Source: an uncultured Aliterella sp.
Lineage (GTDB): Bacteria > Cyanobacteriota > Cyanobacteriia > Cyanobacteriales > Chroococcidiopsidaceae
Length of the DNA stretch: 5,320 nucleotides
Assembly: GCA_905479905.1 (NCBI GenBank)
Contig: CAJQOK010000147.1
Span: forward strand, 1 to 5,320
Direction of reading: 5' to 3'
Shown: one piece after another, positions 1 to 5,320 of the stretch
Numbering within the stretch: position 1 is the first letter of the stretch
Layout of the letters: each line of letters opens with the position of its first letter
The notes under the pieces: generated by a model
Told to the model about the DNA's origin: nothing
The model's input: the letters and a program-made list of their open reading frames with translations, nothing else
The model's database searches: none
Position numbers and translations under genes: made by a program

Positions 1-1046
1 ACAATTATTGGGGGGCGTTGCATAATCCCGTGCAAATTGCTGACTTGCTGCTCCCGATTGTACATATAATTGGCGGCGTGGTCGGCGGCTTTTTGTCTTG
101 CCCAGTAGGGATCGTAAAGAGATTTATCCGATAATCCCAAACCACGCCCAGTGATTTTATGGTATTTGACCCCGGTATTTTTGCGCTGACCGTTGGGCAT
201 AATAAAAGGCTTAATGTACTCGTATTCTGCCTCCCAGCCCAAATCTTTGTAAAATTCGCGGTATTCTGCCGCTCCCGGATAGCCAACTTCTGAAGACCAC
301 ACCTGTTGAGACGATTCGTGGTCGCGCCCAAAAACTGCTACTCCAGTTTCGGTAAAGATGGGGGCGTAGCTACCAAAACGCGGACGCGGACGGGCGTAGA
401 GAAGTCCATGCCCATCAGTGAGAAAATATCGTAAACCCGCGTCGGCTAACATCCTTTCTAGCCCCTCATAGTAAGCGCATTCGGGCAACCAAATACCTTT
501 AGGTGGGCGACCAAAAGTTTGCTCGTAGTGTTCGCAAGCTACTTGAATTTGCGCCCAAACTGCTTCGGGGTACATTTTCATCAGTGGCAAATAGCCGTGA
601 GTAGCGCCACAGGTAATAATTTCTAGGTTATTAGAGTCTTGAAATTGTTTAAAAGCTGTAACCAGATCGCCCTTGTAGTGTTCCCAGAGTTTGCGTGCGT
701 TACCAAATTCTTTAACGTAGTATTCAGCCAAGTAGCGGAGATGGCCGTTATTGTGATGGCGATCGCTTTCTAAAGCGACTAATTTCTCTAATTGAGCTAA
801 ATGCAGGTCGTAGCGCTCTTGCAGCAGTTTGTCGCGGAGCATCGAAACCAAGGGCGGTGTCATGCTCATCGTAATTTTGAAATCAATGCCGTCTCGCTTT
901 AAGCCTTCAAATACTTGCAGTAATGGAATGTAAGTTTCGGTAATAGCTTCATAAAGCCATTCTTCTTCTAAAACATAATCGCTTCCAGGGTGACGGACGA
1001 AAGGTAAATGAGCGTGGAGGACAAGAGCAACATAGCCAATAGTCAT
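1..1046 (-). CDS. GH57 family glucan branching-type enzyme, N-terminal part (partial)
   Basis: This is probably a glycoside hydrolase family 57 alpha-glucan enzyme of the 1,4-alpha-glucan branching type, acting on cytoplasmic glycogen. The frame is open from the ATG at 1046-1044 to the left edge, 348 codons with no stop. Seen: HAHLPF at residues 11-16 (GH57 region 1), TCGATHG at 145-151 (region 2), and GIWLPECAYY, whose Glu189 matches the family's catalytic nucleophile (region 3). The long insert after it is also typical, with VFGRDHESSQQVWS and GYPG. The catalytic Asp of region 4 should lie just beyond the window, so activity cannot be fully judged; members are usually somewhat over 500 residues. 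No clear Shine-Dalgarno precedes the start, but homology begins at once (MTIGYVALVLHAHLPF), which supports it. The gene is transcribed away from the EcsC gene. Family assignment is firm; branching rather than hydrolysis is inferred. Confidence 0.94.
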   Translation of the reverse strand, partial: MTIGYVALVLHAHLPFVRHPGSDYVLEEEWLYEAITETYIPLLQVFEGLKRDGIDFKITMSMTPPLVSMLRDKLLQERYDLHLAQLEKLVALESDRHHNNGHLRYLAEYYVKEFGNARKLWEHYKGDLVTAFKQFQDSNNLEIITCGATHGYLPLMKMYPEAVWAQIQVACEHYEQTFGRPPKGIWLPECAYYEGLERMLADAGLRYFLTDGHGLLYARPRPRFGSYAPIFTETGVAVFGRDHESSQQVWSSEVGYPGAAEYREFYKDLGWEAEYEYIKPFIMPNGQRKNTGVKYHKITGRGLGLSDKSLYDPYWARQKAADHAANYMYNREQQVSNLHGIMQRPPII

Positions 1047-1288
1047 AGTAATTTCAATGATTGGGTGTGATAGACAAGTGCGATTACCCAAAGGCGATCG
1101 CGTTTTAGAGACTAGATATTTTAAGAATTTTATGCCGAAAGAGGTAGCAGGAGAAACCGTAAGTTGCGATCGCCTAGGTTATCACTTTTGACGCAGCGCA
1201 ATTAGATAAAGTACAAGCGTTAGATAGATGTTTTTCAGCTAACTTTTTAATTACAACTGTTGATATAGTCAGCAAGAGCAACATAGTT
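1047..1288. other. Divergent intergenic region between GH57 and EcsC genes
   Basis: These 242 bases should hold the promoters of both flanking genes, since they are transcribed outwards. For the EcsC gene, TATAGT at 1264-1269 is a good -10 match but has no convincing -35 box about 17 bases upstream. TTGACG at 1188-1193 looks like a -35 box without a well-placed -10. On the minus strand, AT-rich TAAAAT hexamers at 1118-1123 and 1127-1132 could be -10 boxes for the GH57 gene, again without a clear -35. No RNA gene or small coding region is evident. Confidence 0.5.
1094..1173. repeat. Pair of HIP1 octamers (GCGATCGC) in the intergenic region
   Basis: GCGATCGC lies at 1094-1101 and 1166-1173. 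Further copies are at 759-766 (in the GH57 gene), 2045-2052 and 2324-2331 (EcsC gene), 3791-3798 (mrr pseudogene, as the extended GGCGATCGCC) and 4805-4812 (antiporter gene). HIP1 is a highly over-represented palindrome in many cyanobacterial genomes, so its density here is the main support for a cyanobacterial origin. Most copies sit inside coding sequence. I see no sign that this pair has a local regulatory role. Confidence 0.9.
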
Positions 1289-2392
1289 ATGAGCAATCAG
1301 TTAAAACCGCCAAAAAATTCCCCTGATCCAATAGATTATGTAACTAAAAGTGTTGGAGAGGTTGCCCGTATCGCTTTTGAGGTTGGGCAAGAGGCGGCGG
1401 ATCGAACTCATGACTTGCTCTCTCAAATGACCAAAGGTGCGGGAGAAACTATCGACAATGTGGGGAGTAATTGGTTTGTAAGGCGGCTGACTCGCTTTTT
1501 CAATCTCGATTGGCTGCTAGGTGCTGCCGATAGTGTAGATGTTGCCAAAGCTCAAAGCGCTGTTAAAAAGCTCCAGCAAGATTATCCTCACGAATCACCT
1601 AGCCAACTTGCTCATCGGATCATGGTAGAAAAAGCTACCCAAGCAGGGGGTATTGGGCTTGCCAGCAGTCTTTTACCAGGAATAGCTATAGCTCTATTGG
1701 CGGTAGATTTGGCGGCGACAACGCGCTTACAAGCAGAGATGATTTATCAAATTGCGGCGGTGTACGGACTTGACTTGAAAGATCCAGAGCGTCGCGGCGA
1801 AGTTTTAGGGATTTTTGGTTTAGGTTTAGGTGGTAGTCGGTTGCTCAAAGCTGTAGGTTTAGGCTTGCTACGAAATGTACCTTTTGCGGGGGCAACAATT
1901 GGGGCAAGCACTAATGCTGCAATGTTGTACTCTTTGGGTTATGCTGCCTGTAGATTTTATGAAACTAAGTTAAGGTCGCCGGAAGACGTAAAATCGAAAG
2001 CAATGGACGATTTGCAGCAACAAAGCGCGGAATATTTAGAAACTGCGATCGCCCAGCAAGTTGTCATGGATCGAATTTTAGTACATACAATTTTAGCTAG
2101 TCATCCCGCGAAGTCTTGGGATGAGCTTTTACCTCAACTGCAAGCTATAAACCTCAGTCCGTCTTCCCTTAAAGTCATTGCTGAAGATTTTAAATCTCCT
2201 CAGCCCTTGGCTACGCTACTTATGCAACTTAACCGTGACTTTGCAATTCCCCTATTGGCTCAATGCTACCGAATTGTTGAAGCTGATGGCGTACAGACTC
2301 CTGCCGAAACTGAAGTTATAAATGCGATCGCGCGTAAGTTCGATCTCGATCTAAATTCTATTAAGTCAATGGTTGATCATCCAGCAAGTTAA
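1289..2392 (+). CDS. EcsC family protein with TerB-like C-terminal domain
   Basis: A complete 367-residue protein. Residues about 95-225 match the EcsC family, named after the third gene of the Bacillus ecs operon and without an established biochemical role. Seen: a hydrophobic stretch at 119-143 (GGIGLASSLLPGIAIALLAV), YGLDLKDPERRGEVLGIFGLGLGG at 159-182, and a glycine/alanine-rich part to about 212 ending in NVPFAGATIGASTNA. These suggest membrane association, though no signal peptide is seen. Residues about 318-361 (CYRIVEADGVQTPAETEVINAIARKFDLDL) look like the acidic helical core of a TerB-type domain, as in tellurite-resistance-related proteins; this is my pattern call and weaker. The charged N-terminus (1-60) is probably helical. 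The start has only a weak AAGAG at 1274-1278. The gene appears monocistronic: divergent from GH57 and followed by a palindrome. Function is unknown. Confidence 0.88.
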   Translation: MSNQLKPPKNSPDPIDYVTKSVGEVARIAFEVGQEAADRTHDLLSQMTKGAGETIDNVGSNWFVRRLTRFFNLDWLLGAADSVDVAKAQSAVKKLQQDYPHESPSQLAHRIMVEKATQAGGIGLASSLLPGIAIALLAVDLAATTRLQAEMIYQIAAVYGLDLKDPERRGEVLGIFGLGLGGSRLLKAVGLGLLRNVPFAGATIGASTNAAMLYSLGYAACRFYETKLRSPEDVKSKAMDDLQQQSAEYLETAIAQQVVMDRILVHTILASHPAKSWDELLPQLQAINLSPSSLKVIAEDFKSPQPLATLLMQLNRDFAIPLLAQCYRIVEADGVQTPAETEVINAIARKFDLDLNSIKSMVDHPAS

Positions 2393-2406
2393 GTATGAAT
2401 TTTTGG

Positions 2407-2445
2407 CAATGAGACGTTGCAATGCAACGTCTCTGCATTGGTTTT
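2407..2445 (+). terminator. Possible intrinsic terminator of the EcsC gene
   Basis: The palindrome starts 18 bases after the EcsC stop codon. Its stem can be extended by CAAT (2407-2410) pairing with ATTG (2437-2440), leaving TGC (2434-2436) as a bulge. A run of four T (2442-2445) follows almost at once. Position and shape suit a rho-independent terminator. The T run is short, so the element may be only a repeat that happens to sit here. Confidence 0.4.
2411..2433. repeat. Perfect 11-bp-arm palindrome, cyanobacterial dispersed-repeat type
   Basis: The arms GAGACGTTGCA (2411-2421) and TGCAACGTCTC (2423-2433) are exact reverse complements around a single A. As RNA this gives at least a 10-bp stem with an AAT loop. 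From memory, nearly identical GAGACGTTGCA..TGCAACGTCTC units recur between genes in Nostoc-like and related cyanobacteria, so this is probably one member of a dispersed palindromic family. No target-site duplication is visible. Confidence 0.8.
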
Positions 2446-2714
2446 GAAATTACTCAACGCTGGTATACATATATAACTATTTGCAGATTAAGTTAGTGTT
2501 AACAATACGTTGACCGTTAGTTAATTTTTGGTTGGTAACTTTAGGTTGGGCTTCGCAATTAAATCGAGTAATACTAACGATCTTTTTGGTTAAAACTAAG
2601 TCAGCCACTTATTAGAAAACCTATTTAAAAGTAGTCCCGTTGGCTCTAAAACTATCCCAAGAAAGTAAAGTAAGTATTAGCTTTGTTTGATTTGAGTTGC
2701 CCAAAGTTAAATGA
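2434..2714. other. AT-rich region with no supported gene
   Basis: No convincing gene is seen in these 281 bases on either strand, and plus-strand frames are heavily interrupted. The only open stretch of note is a 43-codon minus-strand frame from a GTG at 2608 to a stop at 2477, with a stop codon immediately upstream of that GTG. It reads as a plausible protein tail (RFNCEAQPKVTNQKLTNGQR, then IVNTNLICK) but has no recognised family and no clear ribosome site. The upstream part of the phoD remnant may once have lain here but is no longer recognisable. Confidence 0.45.
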
Positions 2715-2963
2715 GGTTTGGATCGTTCCCCAGGCCGTTGGAATGTGATTGCTCAACAAACTATGTTGGCGTATGACTTTGATGCGCTTCCTGCAACTGC
2801 ATTCAATGTCGATCAATAGGATGGTTATGTTGCCGCCCGTAGTCGATTACTTAACTTTTTAAACCAGAAAAAACCATCAAACCCAGTTGTGATTACAGGT
2901 GACATTCATTCTAGTTGGGTACATGACTTAAAAACAGACTTTAGTAAGAGTAAGCTAGATTAG
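2715..2963 (+). pseudogene. phoD: PhoD-type alkaline phosphatase remnant, internal fragment
   Basis: About 82 codons in one frame resemble the central and later part of PhoD-family phosphodiesterase/alkaline phosphatases, which are secreted metal-dependent enzymes for phosphate scavenging. Seen: GRWNVIAQQTM (from 2733), FNVDQ-stop-DGY around 2802-2828, RSRLLNFL, and [21 protein letters not shown] (2880-2942). TGDIH carries the metal-binding Asp and His. The DQWDGY-like motif has lost its Trp: TAG at 2817-2819 replaces TGG. Similarity stops at about 2945, and a TAG at 2961-2963 closes the frame. The N-terminal half with its signal peptide and first metal sites, and the C-terminus, are absent. 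Upstream, the frame meets a TGA at 2712. The remnant abuts the mrr pseudogene, which is in a different frame. Family recognition is confident from motifs but rests on a short piece. Confidence 0.82.
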
Positions 2964-2976
2964 CGAGAGATATTGA

Positions 2977-3894
2977 ATGCCTATCCCCGATTTCTAAAGC
3001 ATCATGTTACCCCTGCTTAAATATATAGCTGACCAGCAGGAACATTCTTCTCGTGAGGTGATAGATAGTTTGGCTGCAAGTTTTGAGCTTTGTGAAGCAG
3101 AAAAACAAAAACTTTTACCCAGTGGTCAACAAGCCATTTTTGATAATAGGGTAGGTTGGGCTAAAACTTATTTAAAGAAAGCTGTTCTGCTTGAATATAC
3201 TCAAAGAGGATATTACAAGATAACTGCTAGAGGAAGTGATGTTTTAAAACGAACTCCTCCGTCAATTGATATTAAATACTTGAAGCAATTTCCTGAGTTT
3301 ATTAAATTTAAAAGCAAAACAAGCATCGAAGCGAGTTCTGGAATAATTGATAACGGTGTATAATTTGTCAAACAAAAAACTCCTCAAGAGTATCTAGAAA
3401 CTGCTTATTTAGAGATTAAGCAAGGTGTAGCTGAGGAAATTATTAATCCGATTAAAGCTTGTTCTCCTAGCTTTTTTGAAAGATTAGTAGTAAAACTTCT
3501 CGTCAAAATGGGCTATGGCGGTTCTATAAAGGATGCTGGACAAGCTGTTGGCAAAAGTGGTGACGGTGGTGTTGATGGAATTATTAAGGAAGATAAGCTT
3601 GGTTTAGATGTTATTTATATCCAAGCAAAAAGATGGGAGGGAACTGTAGGTCGCCCCGAAATTCAAAAATTTGTGGGAGCATTACATGGCTTCCAATCTA
3701 AAAAAGGAGTCTTCATTACAACTTAAAATTTTTCTAATGATGCCATAGACTATGTAGCGAAGATTGACAAAAAAATTGTATTAATTAATGGCGATCGCCT
3801 AGCTCAACTAATGCTAGAGTACGGCGTTGGTGTATCCACTGTTGAAATATATGAAGTTAAGAAGATTGATGAAGATTTTTTTATTGATGAATAA
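2977..3894 (+). pseudogene. mrr: Mrr-type restriction endonuclease, disrupted by three in-frame TAA codons
   Basis: Reading from ATG 2977 gives 305 codons in one frame, the normal length of Mrr, a type IV nuclease that cuts modified DNA. TAA codons interrupt it at residue 7 (2995-2997), 129 (3361-3363) and 250 (3724-3726); the natural stop is TAA at 3892. Residues about 7-105 form the Mrr N-terminal winged-helix domain (SIMLPLLKYIAD, LLPSGQQAIFDNRVGWAKTY, LKKAVLLEY). The catalytic domain covers about 150-285: SFFERLVVKLLVKMGYGG, SGDGGVDGI with Asp200, and IYIQAKRW with Gln216 and Lys218 (the D-QxK active site), then GRPEIQKFVGAL and KGVFITT. All catalytic residues remain. The first stop probably replaces Gln (MPIPDF-stop-SIMLPLLK; CAA to TAA). 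Reinitiation at ATG 3004 could yield the DNA-binding domain alone, but 3508-3726 would lack the C-terminal part of the fold and has no ribosome site. No methylase gene is adjacent, as expected for type IV. Confidence 0.9.
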
Positions 3895-4061
3895 GACAAT
3901 AACTGGTTTCGCAAATAATTATTTTGCATTTTATAGGTTTAAGTTGTAAATAAAAGCAGAGTATAAATATTAACGAACGTCAAAAATTAATAACTAAAAT
4001 GTCTATGGTAATCCCTAAAAACTTAAAATTTTAACCGGAATCGACTGCCTAAGATTTGAAG

Positions 4062-4115
4062 TGAATATATAACGTTATTTGAATATATTGATTGCTTGTA
4101 GGGTTGATCGCTTGT
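4062..4115. repeat. Short direct repeats and a palindrome, possible operator cluster
   Basis: TGAATATAT occurs at 4062-4070 and 4080-4088 (18-base offset). The perfect palindrome ATAACGTTAT (4069-4078) lies between them. TTGATTGCTTGT (4088-4099) is then repeated as TTGATCGCTTGT (4104-4115), with one mismatch and a 16-base offset. The cluster lies about 130-185 bases upstream of the antiporter start. It could be a regulator-binding region, but AT-rich sequence produces such patterns by chance. Confidence 0.35.
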
Positions 4116-4181
4116 TAACAGCTACGGTGGAAGTTTTGGACGTTAAAATTACTAAGTTTTCCCCCAAAATCTGCAACTACC

Positions 4182-4211
4182 TTGACAGATTGAAGTTATT
4201 GAAGGAATCAT
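4182..4211 (+). promoter_or_regulatory. Candidate promoter of the antiporter gene
   Basis: TTGACA (4182-4187) is a perfect -35 consensus. Eighteen bases later AATCAT (4206-4211) is a weak -10 match (4 of 6). Transcription would start near 4218, giving a leader of about 30 bases that contains the ribosome site GAGGAAA (4238-4244). The -35 is convincing; the -10 is not. Confidence 0.38.
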
Positions 4212-4246
4212 CATAGGACACATCGGATTATCCCATTGAGGAAACT

Positions 4247-5320
4247 ATGAACGCAGTTGCTATTGTTCTAGTTGAGGTGCTAATTGTAATTGGACTTTCG
4301 CGGCTAGTGGGGCTAGGATGTCGATCAATCAAGCAGCCGCTAGTAATCGGCGAAATTATCGCTGGGATTATGTTAGGCCCTTCTTTATTGGGCTTAGTTG
4401 CGCCAAATTTGGCTACAACTTTATTTCCCGCCGAAACAATCCCTTATTTATTTGTTTTATCTCAAATTGGACTGATATTTTTCATGTTTCTCATTGGGTT
4501 AGAACTAAATCCCAAATATTTGAGCGGTCAGCTTGAAATTGCAATTTTAGTATCTCACGTAAGTATTTTAGCCCCTTTTTCTTTAGGAACTCTGCTGGCT
4601 GTATTACTGTATCCACAGCTTTCTAATGGGAGTGTATCTTTTACCGCCTTTGCCTTATTTTTGGGGGCAGCGATGTCAATTACCGCTTTTCCGGTACTTG
4701 CGAGGATTATTACCGAAAATAACTTGCAGGGTACGCGCCTAGGGACATTGGCGTTGACTTGCGCGGCGGTAGATGATGTAACCGCGTGGTGCGTACTGGC
4801 TTTAGCGATCGCTGTAGCTAGAACTGGGACAATCAACGGAGCTATCCCCACAATTATTTATTCGTTGATTTACATCGGCTTGATGGTGACGGTAGGACGG
4901 TGGTTTTTAAAGCGCGTTGCTAGGTATTATCAGCGCGTCGGTAAGATGAATCAATTACTTTTAGCAGGCATTTATGCTGGGGTAGTTGCAAGTGCTTTAA
5001 TTACAGAATTAATCGGTATTCACTTCATTTTTGGGGCGTTTTTGTTAGGCGCAGTTATGCCCAAAGATGAAGGCTTGGTAAGGGAAATAGCCGAAAAAAC
5101 CGAAGACTTTGTATTAATTTTTCTGTTACCAATATTTTTCGCTTATAGCGGTCTGCGGACGCAAGTAGGATTGCTCAATCGTCCTGAATTATGGCTGCTT
5201 TGCGCGGCGGTAGTAGCCGTAGCAATTAGTGGTAAGTATTTTGGTACTTACATCGCTGCAAGAGTGAGTGGAATTGAAAATCGTGAAGCTTCAGCCCTCG
5301 GTTGGTTGATGAATACACGC
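4247..5320 (+). CDS. CPA2-family cation:proton antiporter, N-terminal part (partial)
   Basis: A membrane antiporter of the monovalent cation:proton antiporter-2 family (KefB/NapA-like fold) that exchanges Na+ or K+ for H+. All 358 visible codons are open to the right edge. Seen: KQPLVIGEIIAGIMLGPSLLG at 29-49, FFMFLIGLELNP at 78-89, AMSITAFPVLARIITE from 142, and the paired aspartates AVDDVTAW (Asp176-Asp177) at the ion site. A conserved-type lysine, Lys330 (ISGKYFG), follows, and LGWLMNTR lies at the edge, the start of an NTRG motif. The SITAFPVLAR and VDDVTAW wording is closest to the branch containing plant CHX exchangers; this is from memory. The DD pair is the kind associated with electrogenic exchange in NapA. 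GAGG (4238-4241), five bases before the ATG, supports the start, and an in-frame TAG at 4214 precludes a much longer N-terminus. Whether a C-terminal regulatory domain follows, and which membrane it occupies, cannot be seen. Confidence 0.95.
   Translation, partial: MNAVAIVLVEVLIVIGLSRLVGLGCRSIKQPLVIGEIIAGIMLGPSLLGLVAPNLATTLFPAETIPYLFVLSQIGLIFFMFLIGLELNPKYLSGQLEIAILVSHVSILAPFSLGTLLAVLLYPQLSNGSVSFTAFALFLGAAMSITAFPVLARIITENNLQGTRLGTLALTCAAVDDVTAWCVLALAIAVARTGTINGAIPTIIYSLIYIGLMVTVGRWFLKRVARYYQRVGKMNQLLLAGIYAGVVASALITELIGIHFIFGAFLLGAVMPKDEGLVREIAEKTEDFVLIFLLPIFFAYSGLRTQVGLLNRPELWLLCAAVVAVAISGKYFGTYIAARVSGIENREASALGWLMNTR

Larger units (their letters stand above)
3895..4246. other. AT-rich intergenic region upstream of the antiporter
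   Basis: No coding region or RNA gene is evident. The stretch contains a perfect 12-bp palindrome TTAAAATTTTAA (4023-4034), a weak AT-rich inverted repeat (GCAAA at 3911-3915 with TTTGC at 3923-3927), a cluster of short repeats at 4062-4115 and a candidate promoter at 4182-4211. Nothing recognisable as the missing C-terminal part of phoD was found here. Confidence 0.5.

Noticed and set aside
5..331. Minus-strand open frame of 108 codons
   Set aside because: It overlaps the GH57 coding sequence in another frame on the same strand, and its translation has no family features.
3508..3726. Independent small gene of 72 codons
   Set aside because: Its ATG is an internal Met of the Mrr catalytic domain (VKMGYGG), there is no ribosome site, and the frame is continuous with the rest of mrr.
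2977..3894. Stop-codon reassignment (TAA as sense) to explain mrr
   Set aside because: The intact EcsC gene ends in TAA, and neither the GH57 nor the antiporter frame contains internal TAA. Ordinary gene decay explains the pattern.
2715..3894. A phoD-mrr fusion protein
   Set aside because: The phoD remnant and mrr are in different frames and the phoD frame closes at TAG 2961-2963.
3911..3927. Terminator after mrr
   Set aside because: The inverted repeat is AT-rich with only a 5-bp clean stem and no solid T run, so it is too weak to call.
4318..4536. Plus-strand open frame of 72 codons
   Set aside because: It lies wholly inside the antiporter gene in another frame; the antiporter frame carries the conserved motifs.
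4555..4851. Minus-strand open frame of 98 codons
   Set aside because: It is antisense to the antiporter gene, across the SITAFPVLAR and VDDVTAW regions, and is a by-product of that coding sequence.
1..5320. CRISPR array, tRNA, rRNA or complete insertion sequence
   Set aside because: No regularly spaced repeats, no cloverleaf-like segments and no transposase motifs or terminal inverted repeats were seen on either strand.

Overview
The window looks like cyanobacterial chromosome. The HIP1 octamer GCGATCGC occurs seven times (759, 1094, 1166, 2045, 2324, 3791, 4805), and the proteins resemble families common in filamentous or Chroococcidiopsis-like cyanobacteria. The genus cannot be fixed from this sequence.

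Layout. (1) Positions 1-1046, minus strand: the N-terminal 348 codons of a GH57 glucan-branching-type enzyme, which runs off the left edge. (2) 1047-1288: a divergent intergenic region with two HIP1 sites. (3) 1289-2392, plus strand: a complete EcsC-family protein with an apparent TerB-like C-terminal domain, followed by a perfect palindrome that may act as a terminator. (4) 2434-3894: an AT-rich scar-like segment with no HIP1 site until its last 105 bases. It holds a short remnant of a PhoD-type alkaline phosphatase (TGG of a DQWDGY-like motif now TAG). Directly after it lies an almost full-length mrr restriction endonuclease gene that stays in one frame for 305 codons but carries three in-frame TAA codons. 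(5) 3895-4246: an AT-rich intergenic region with small repeats and a candidate promoter. (6) 4247-5320, plus strand: the first 358 codons of a CPA2-family cation:proton antiporter, which runs off the right edge.

The genes do not form an obvious pathway. The GH57 enzyme belongs to storage-glucan metabolism, the antiporter to ion and pH homeostasis, and the EcsC protein has no established role. The central part reads as a former accessory locus: a defence nuclease next to a truncated phoD, both inactivated by point nonsense changes rather than frameshifts. I see no convincing new system here. The most notable signal is the nonsense-only decay of mrr and phoD.
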